Assembly (NCBI GenBank): GCA_017304505.1
Contig: JAFKKQ010000133.1
Span: forward strand, 1 to 10,983
DNA: 10,983 nucleotides
Origin: Hyphomicrobiales bacterium
GTDB lineage: Bacteria; Pseudomonadota; Alphaproteobacteria; Rhizobiales; Xanthobacteraceae
Direction of reading: 5' to 3'
Part shown: positions 6,802 through 10,983 of the stretch, in pieces
Layout of the letters: every line of letters begins with the position of its first letter
Numbering within the stretch: position 1 is the first letter of the stretch
Notes under the pieces: model-generated
What the model saw: only the letters and a program-made list of their open reading frames with translations
Told to the model about the DNA's origin: nothing
Database searches by the model: none
Position numbers and translations under genes: made by a program

Positions 6802-7788
6802 CTACTTCGCCTTGATCCCGGCTGTCTTGATGACCTTGCCCCACTTTTCCGTCTCGGCTGCCATCAGCCGGGCGAAGTCCGTGGGCGTGCCCGGCAGCGG
6901 CGCGCCACCCGTTTCTGCGAACTTGGCCTTCATGGCCGGGTCCGCAAATGCGGCTTGTATGGCCTTGTTCAACGTCTCGACGATCGCGTCCGGGGTGCCT
7001 TTCGGCACGCCGATGCCGGTGACAGCACTGGCTTCGTAGCCTGGAATTGTCTCGGCCACGGCCGGCACGTCGGGCAGTGCCGTCGAGCGGTCCGCCGTCG
7101 TGACCGCGAGCGCCCGCAGTTGGCCGCTGCGCACGGGCTTGATCGACGCCGACATCGGCTCGAACATCACCTGTGCTTCGCCGGCGATCATCGCCTTCAG
7201 CGCCGGGCCGCCGCCGCCGTAATGCACGACGTCGAGCGAAAGCCCGGCCATCTGCTTGAACAATTCGCCGGTGACATGCGGCGAACTGCCGTTTCCGGTC
7301 GACGCCATCTTGATCTTGCTCGCATTTGCCTTCGCGTAGGCCAGGAATTCCGGCACCGTCCTGGCCGGCACCGACGGATGTACCACCATTACCAGCGCCT
7401 CGCGGGTGACGCCCGCGACCGGCACGATGTCGCGCAGGAAATTGAACGGCAGGTTGGGATAGAGCGAGCCGCTGATGGCGTTGGCCGGCCCGCACAAGAG
7501 GATGGTGTAACCGTCCGGCGCGGAACGGACCACCTCTTCGGTCGCGATGTTTCCGGCACGCCCGCCCTTGTTCTCGACATGGAACGGTTGGCCGAGCTTT
7601 TGCGCCAGCCATTGCGCCACGATGCGGCCGAGGATGTCGTTTGGCCCGCCGGCCGGAAAACCGACGACGAAGCGTACGGGCTTCGATGGGTAGGTCTGGG
7701 CTTGCGCCGTGGCCTCCCGAGCCGACCCCAAGGCCGGCAGAGCCGCCAATGTTGCGAATTGCAGAACGCGGCGGCGGTTCGGCGTCAT
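6802..7788 (-). CDS. Bug/TctC-family periplasmic solute-binding protein
   Basis: A 328-residue extracytoplasmic receptor of the Bug family, which usually delivers carboxylates to tripartite tricarboxylate transporters. Residues 1-30 look like an export signal: a basic start with NRRRVLQFA (twin-arginine-like), a hydrophobic stretch LAALPALG, and likely cleavage near AQA. The mature protein opens with YPSKPVRFVVGFPAGGPNDILGR, the family hallmark. DGYTILLCG, VHYGGGGPALKAMIAGE, GVPKGTPDAIV and FAETGG are also typical. No TctA or TctB membrane gene is present. Instead the ATG lies 2 bp after the livF stop (TAGCCATG), making it the last gene of an ABC importer operon and probably translationally coupled. 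The ligand cannot be read from the sequence. An aromatic or di/tricarboxylic acid is plausible from the neighbouring catabolic genes. The family is firm; its use by the adjacent ABC transporter is inference. Confidence 0.9.
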   Translation of the reverse strand: MTPNRRRVLQFATLAALPALGSAREATAQAQTYPSKPVRFVVGFPAGGPNDILGRIVAQWLAQKLGQPFHVENKGGRAGNIATEEVVRSAPDGYTILLCGPANAISGSLYPNLPFNFLRDIVPVAGVTREALVMVVHPSVPARTVPEFLAYAKANASKIKMASTGNGSSPHVTGELFKQMAGLSLDVVHYGGGGPALKAMIAGEAQVMFEPMSASIKPVRSGQLRALAVTTADRSTALPDVPAVAETIPGYEASAVTGIGVPKGTPDAIVETLNKAIQAAFADPAMKAKFAETGGAPLPGTPTDFARLMAAETEKWGKVIKTAGIKAK

Positions 7789-7790
7789 GG

Positions 7791-8495
7791 CTATTCGCTC
7801 ACTCCGATGATTTTCGCCAGCCGCTCGGGATCGTCGCGCAGCGTGGCCGATGCGCCGTCGTAAACGGCGCGGCCCTTGTCCAGCACCACGCAGCGGTCGG
7901 AGAACTCGAAGGCCACGCGGCTATTCTGCTCGACGAGGACGATGGAGAGTCCGGATTCTCTGCGAAGCTTCACCAGCACCGCCGTCAACGCTTCGACGAT
8001 CACCGGCGCGAGCCCTTCGGTCGGCTCATCCATCAAGAGCACGCTCGGATTGGTGAGGAGCGCTCGCGCGATCGACAGCATCTGCTGCTCGCCGCCGGAA
8101 AGCTGGTTGCCGCGGTTGTCCAGGCGCTCCTTCAGGTTCGGGCACAGCTCGAACATCCGCTCCTGGGTCCATTGTCCCGGCCGCGCGCCGACCTCGAGAT
8201 TTTCGCGCACGCTGAGCGATGGGAAAATCTCGCGCTCCTGCGGCACGAAGCCCAGGCCCGCCGCCGCACGTCGGTACACCGGAACCCGATTGAGGCTTTT
8301 GCCCGAAAGCAGCACATCGCCTTTATGCAGCGTGGTGTGTCCCATGATGGTTGCGAGCAGGGTGGTCTTGCCGACGCCGTTGCGGCCGATCACGCTGACG
8401 CATTCGCCGGGCGCCAGCGCCAGGTTGATGTCCTCCAGCACCACGGTTTCGCCGTAGCCGGCCGACACGCCCTTGAGTTCGATGGCGTTAGGCAT
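7791..8495 (-). CDS. livF: Branched-chain amino acid-type ABC transporter, ATP-binding protein LivF
   Basis: A 234-residue cytoplasmic ATPase of the HAAT (LivF) family, the usual length. Walker A is GRNGVGKTT (37-45), the Q-loop is Gln86 (FVPQ), the signature LSGGE is at 132-136 and Walker B LLMDEP at 153-158. As usual in LivF, the switch region reads LVEQN rather than carrying a clear His. It would pair with LivG to power LivHM. The start is ATG at 8495, 5 bp after the livG stop; no strong Shine-Dalgarno is visible, so reinitiation from livG is likely. A TTG at 8504, overlapping the livG stop, is an in-frame alternative. The frame remains open further upstream inside livG, but that is not coding. 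The substrate is probably not fixed to amino acids: this family also imports aromatic acids, urea and others, and the neighbouring genes suggest an aromatic or organic acid. Confidence 0.93.
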   Translation of the reverse strand: MPNAIELKGVSAGYGETVVLEDINLALAPGECVSVIGRNGVGKTTLLATIMGHTTLHKGDVLLSGKSLNRVPVYRRAAAGLGFVPQEREIFPSLSVRENLEVGARPGQWTQERMFELCPNLKERLDNRGNQLSGGEQQMLSIARALLTNPSVLLMDEPTEGLAPVIVEALTAVLVKLRRESGLSIVLVEQNSRVAFEFSDRCVVLDKGRAVYDGASATLRDDPERLAKIIGVSE

Positions 8496-8500
8496 AAGCG

Positions 8501-9253
8501 TCAACCATGTGTCGCTTGTCCGAGATAAACCGACCGCACGTCGGGGTTGGCTCCGATCTCCCTCGGCGTGCCTTCGGCGAACACGGCGCCGCGCACCAGC
8601 ACGGTGATCGTCTCGGCGAAGCGGAACACCAGGTCCATGTCGTGGTCGATGATGAGCACGCCGATGCTCTTGGGCAGCGCGTCGATGGCGTCGAGGATGA
8701 TGTGGCTCTCCGCGCTCGGCACGCCCGCCGCGGGCTCGTCGAGCAGCAGCACCTCGGGCTTGAGGCCAAGTGTGATGGCTAGCTCCACCAGCCGCTGGCG
8801 GCCGTAAGGCAATTCGGGAATGGTCTTGTGGGCGATATCGGCGAGCTTGAGGCGTGTAAGCAGGTCCATCGACTCGTCGATCACATCGCGGCGGGCGCCC
8901 GCCGGGGTCAGCATGTTCGGCGCCGCGCCGACGCGCTCGGCGATCGCCATATAGATGTTCTCCAGCACCGAAAGGCCGCGAAACAGCCGGTTGATCTGGA
9001 AGGTGCGGGCGATGCCGAGCTTCACCCGTTCGGCCTGCGCGATCTGGGTGATGTCGGCGCCTTTGAACAGCACTGTGCCTGCGCTCGGCATCAGCACACC
9101 GGTCAAAAGGTTGATGAACGTGGTTTTGCCGGCGCCGTTCGGGCCGATCAGGGCATGGCGTGCGCCTTGCTCCAGCTTGAAACTGACGTCGCGGGTGGCG
9201 CGCAGCGCGCCGAAGTTCTTGCTCAGGGCTCGCGTTTCGAGGAGAGCGGTCAT
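8501..9253 (-). CDS. livG: Branched-chain amino acid-type ABC transporter, ATP-binding protein LivG
   Basis: A 250-residue ATPase of the LivG type. Walker A is GPNGAGKTT (37-45) and the Q-loop Gln86 sits in the LivG-typical ARTFQ. The signature region is LPYGRQ (148-153), divergent from LSYGQQ of most LivG. Walker B LLLDEP is at 169-174, followed by AAG, and the switch His204 is in IIDHDMD. The C-terminus (VFAEGTPREI, NPDVRSVYLG) is typical of the family. The ATG at 9253 overlaps the livM stop by 4 bp (ATGA), which fixes the start and implies coupling. The Pro-Tyr-Gly-Arg variant of the signature keeps the critical Gly and probably remains functional. Together with LivF it forms the heterodimeric motor of the importer. 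Confidence 0.93.
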   Translation of the reverse strand: MTALLETRALSKNFGALRATRDVSFKLEQGARHALIGPNGAGKTTFINLLTGVLMPSAGTVLFKGADITQIAQAERVKLGIARTFQINRLFRGLSVLENIYMAIAERVGAAPNMLTPAGARRDVIDESMDLLTRLKLADIAHKTIPELPYGRQRLVELAITLGLKPEVLLLDEPAAGVPSAESHIILDAIDALPKSIGVLIIDHDMDLVFRFAETITVLVRGAVFAEGTPREIGANPDVRSVYLGQATHG

Positions 9254-10299
9254 GGCGCGCCGTGCCCCTTGACGTCTCCCTTGCCGGACTCTTCGGTGCG
9301 CCCGCGCAGCAGCGTCGCGCCGATGCCGAGGATGCCGCCGCGTGCGAACAACGCGATGGCAACCAGCATGAGGCCCAGGCCAAGCTGCCAAGCGCTGGGA
9401 TAGAGCCGCGACAGGAAATGCGCCAGCACCATGTAGACCACCGCGCCGACGAATGCGCCGTACAGGCGGCCGTAGCCGCCGAGCACCAGGACGATCAGAA
9501 CGGTCGCCGCGCGGTCGATGCCGAGAACGCTGAGATTCACATAGGCGTTGGCTTGCGCCCACAGCGCGCCGGCGATGCCGGCCAGCGCCGCCGAGATGGT
9601 GTAGCAGACCACGAGGCGCCTTCGCACCGGCGCGCCGACCGCATGCATGCGCAAGGTGTTCTCGCGGATGCCGGTGAGGCTGTGGCCGAACGGCGAATAG
9701 ACCAATGTGCGCACGAACACGAAACAGACCAGCAGCACGCCGAGCACGTAAAGATACTGCGTGGTGGAATAGAGCACGTCGAACTCGAACAGGCCGAACA
9801 CCGGCTGAATCGGCAGGCTGTCGAGGCCGTCGAAACCGCCGGTGTAGTCGGCGCCCATGTTGGCGAGCTCCTCCAGCAGCCCCATCGTGCAGATCGTCAG
9901 CATCAACAGCGTCAGGCCTGTGGTGCGCAGCAAAACCAGGCCGGAGGCCAGCCCGATCAGGCCCGCCACGCCCGCAGCCAGCAGCAACCCCGTGATCGGC
10001 TCGGTCCAGATGCCGTGCTTGGCCAGCATGCCGACGGTGTAGGCGCCCGCGCCGAAGAAGGCGGCGTGGCCGAGGGTGATAATCCCGGCATAGCCTAGCG
10101 CCAGATCGAGCGAGATCGCGAACAGGATCGTGATCAGCATCTCGGTGCCGAAGCCGAGATAGCGCGGGAAGGCAAAATAGAAACCGATGGCGAGGAGCCA
10201 CGGCAGCGGTTCCCACCAGCGCAGGCGGTGCCGTTTGGCGAGTGCCAGTGCCGCGGGGTTCGTGCCGATGTTCGGCGCGGTGGGGGCTTGCATGCTCAT
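9250..10299 (-). CDS. livM: Branched-chain amino acid-type ABC transporter, permease LivM
   Basis: A 349-residue inner-membrane permease with a hydrophilic N-terminus of about 30 residues and about eight or nine hydrophobic segments. GYAGIITLGHAAFFGAGAY (69-87) is the LivM signature. The cytoplasmic coupling loop near 209-245 reads GIRENTLRMHAVG and then SAALAGIAGAL, matching the EAA-like loop that contacts the ATPases. The C-terminal tail is charged (RTEESGKGDVKG). The ATG at 10299 overlaps the livH stop by 4 bp (ATGA) and is preferred; an ATG at 10293 is an alternative two residues in. The frame is open to 10332 inside livH, but that extension has no support. With LivH it forms the translocation channel, and the substrate is set mainly by the binding protein. 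Confidence 0.93.
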   Translation of the reverse strand: MSMQAPTAPNIGTNPAALALAKRHRLRWWEPLPWLLAIGFYFAFPRYLGFGTEMLITILFAISLDLALGYAGIITLGHAAFFGAGAYTVGMLAKHGIWTEPITGLLLAAGVAGLIGLASGLVLLRTTGLTLLMLTICTMGLLEELANMGADYTGGFDGLDSLPIQPVFGLFEFDVLYSTTQYLYVLGVLLVCFVFVRTLVYSPFGHSLTGIRENTLRMHAVGAPVRRRLVVCYTISAALAGIAGALWAQANAYVNLSVLGIDRAATVLIVLVLGGYGRLYGAFVGAVVYMVLAHFLSRLYPSAWQLGLGLMLVAIALFARGGILGIGATLLRGRTEESGKGDVKGHGAP

Positions 10300-10983
10300 G
10301 GCGCCCGTCCGAACAGGCCCTGCGGCCGCCACAGCAGCAGCAGAATCGTCAGGGCATAGATGAACACCGTGCCGCCTTGGGGCAGGTACTTCTTCAGCGT
10401 GAAATCGACCACGCCGATGATCAAGGCCGCGAAGAACACGCCGGTGATGCGGCCGAGCCCGCCGACGGCGACCACGATCAGGAAGATCACCAGATATTTG
10501 AGCGGATATTGCGGATCGAGGCCGAGGAATTCGGCGCCGAGGCCGCCGCCGAGCGCCGCCATGCCGCTGCCGAAGGCAAAGGTGAGGGTGAACAGCCGCG
10601 TGATGTTGATGCCGAGCGATTCCGCCATGCGCCGGTTATCGACCGCCGCGCGGATCTGTGCGCCCATCCGCGTGCGCTCGAAGCCGAGCCAAAGCGCCAG
10701 CATGATGACGATGCCTGCCGCGATCAGCACGAGGCTGTAGGTACGATACGTCATGAAACCGAGGTCGACTTGGCCCTGCATCCACGACGGCAGGTTCAGC
10801 GGTTGCGTCTCGGGGCCGACGATCAAGGTCACCGAGGCGATCATGACGAAGACCAGGCCGATGGTGAACAGCACCTGGTCCAGCTCGCCTGCGCGATAGA
10901 GCCGGGCGTAGAGCAGGCGCTCGAACACGACGCTGATCGCGGCGACGACGATGAATCCGATCGCGAGTGCGGCAATGAACGGC
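10296..10983 (-). CDS. livH: Branched-chain amino acid-type ABC transporter, permease LivH (5' end outside window)
   Basis: The frame reads in from the right edge and ends with TGA at 10298-10296, giving 228 visible residues of a protein usually about 290 long, so some 60 N-terminal residues are missing. The GTG at 10928 is internal: in-frame hydrophobic sequence (PFIAALAIGFIVVAAIS) continues upstream of it to the window end. Family marks are ERLLYARLY, DQVLFTIGLVF, and the coupling loop GAQIRAAVDNRRMAESLGIN followed by TFAFGSGMAALGG. GRITGVFFAALIIGVVD and the end ILLLLWRPQGLFGR are also typical. It is the first visible gene of the transporter operon, so the operon promoter, and possibly a LivK-type binding protein, would lie beyond the window. 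Confidence 0.92.
   Translation of the reverse strand, partial: PFIAALAIGFIVVAAISVVFERLLYARLYRAGELDQVLFTIGLVFVMIASVTLIVGPETQPLNLPSWMQGQVDLGFMTYRTYSLVLIAAGIVIMLALWLGFERTRMGAQIRAAVDNRRMAESLGINITRLFTLTFAFGSGMAALGGGLGAEFLGLDPQYPLKYLVIFLIVVAVGGLGRITGVFFAALIIGVVDFTLKKYLPQGGTVFIYALTILLLLWRPQGLFGRAP

Noticed and set aside
6632..7612. A 326-residue minus-strand frame overlapping the Bug gene in another frame
   Set aside because: The Bug protein in the correct frame has a signal peptide and family motifs. This frame is Arg/Gly-rich and runs into the intergenic repeat.
7791..9383. A longer minus-strand frame reading through livF and upstream in another frame across livG into livM
   Set aside because: Only the part from 8495 onward encodes LivF. 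The extension lies over livG in a different frame, is Arg-rich and lacks domain content, so it is not a fusion protein.
9250..10098. Long plus-strand frames (such as 9262-10098) opposite livM
   Set aside because: Antisense to a clear membrane permease gene. Composition rich in Gln, Ala, His and Arg, with no domain, indicates shadows.
8501..10216. A longer minus-strand frame joining livG to an upstream extension over livM
   Set aside because: LivG starts at 9253 with an ATGA overlap. The upstream part is an out-of-frame shadow of livM.

Overview
The window looks like chromosomal DNA of a GC-rich alphaproteobacterium, most likely of the Rhizobiales (Bradyrhizobium, Rhodopseudomonas or Xanthobacteraceae type). 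This rests on the high GC content and codon use, the GGAG-type ribosome binding sites, the liv-type transporter operon, and palindromic intergenic repeats of a kind I associate with those genomes. The genus is inference. All protein identities come from motifs and remembered family sequences; no database was searched.

Layout. Positions 2-250 (+) hold the 3' end of an unrecognised gene. It converges on, and overlaps by 13 bp, a two-gene minus-strand unit (1509 to 238): a 4-hydroxybenzoyl-CoA thioesterase-family protein followed by a short-chain dehydrogenase. A 221-bp divergent promoter region (1510-1730) with two GC-rich palindromes separates this unit from a plus-strand aromatic catabolic cluster. 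That cluster is a 3-oxoadipyl-CoA thiolase (pcaF type, 1731-2936), a 2-pyrone-4,6-dicarboxylate hydrolase of the LigI family (3006-3881), the alpha and beta subunits of protocatechuate 4,5-dioxygenase (ligA 4097-4582, ligB 4575-5537) and 4-carboxy-2-hydroxymuconate-6-semialdehyde dehydrogenase (ligC 5657-6613). A 188-bp intergenic stretch with three hairpins (6614-6801) follows. From the other side comes a tightly packed minus-strand operon: livH (cut by the window end), livM, livG, livF and, 2 bp after livF, a Bug/TctC-type periplasmic solute-binding protein.

How it works together. LigAB opens protocatechuate between carbons 4 and 5 to 4-carboxy-2-hydroxymuconate-6-semialdehyde. LigC oxidises the hemiacetal form of this to 2-pyrone-4,6-dicarboxylate, and the LigI-type hydrolase opens the pyrone to 4-oxalomesaconate. 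The later steps (tautomerase, hydratase, aldolase: LigU, LigJ, LigK) are not in the window. The thioesterase could supply 4-hydroxybenzoate, a precursor of protocatechuate, from its CoA ester. The PcaF-type thiolase belongs to the beta-ketoadipate or phenylacetate routes, so the cluster mixes parts of ortho- and meta-type pathways. The liv-type ABC transporter with the Bug receptor plausibly imports an aromatic or dicarboxylic acid. No transcriptional regulator lies in the window.

I see no wholly new system. The points most worth a second look are the Bug receptor inside an ABC operon, an active-site-region substitution in the LigI homologue, long basic tails on both dioxygenase subunits, and structured leaders before pcaF and ligA. 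No non-coding stretch exceeds 300 bp.
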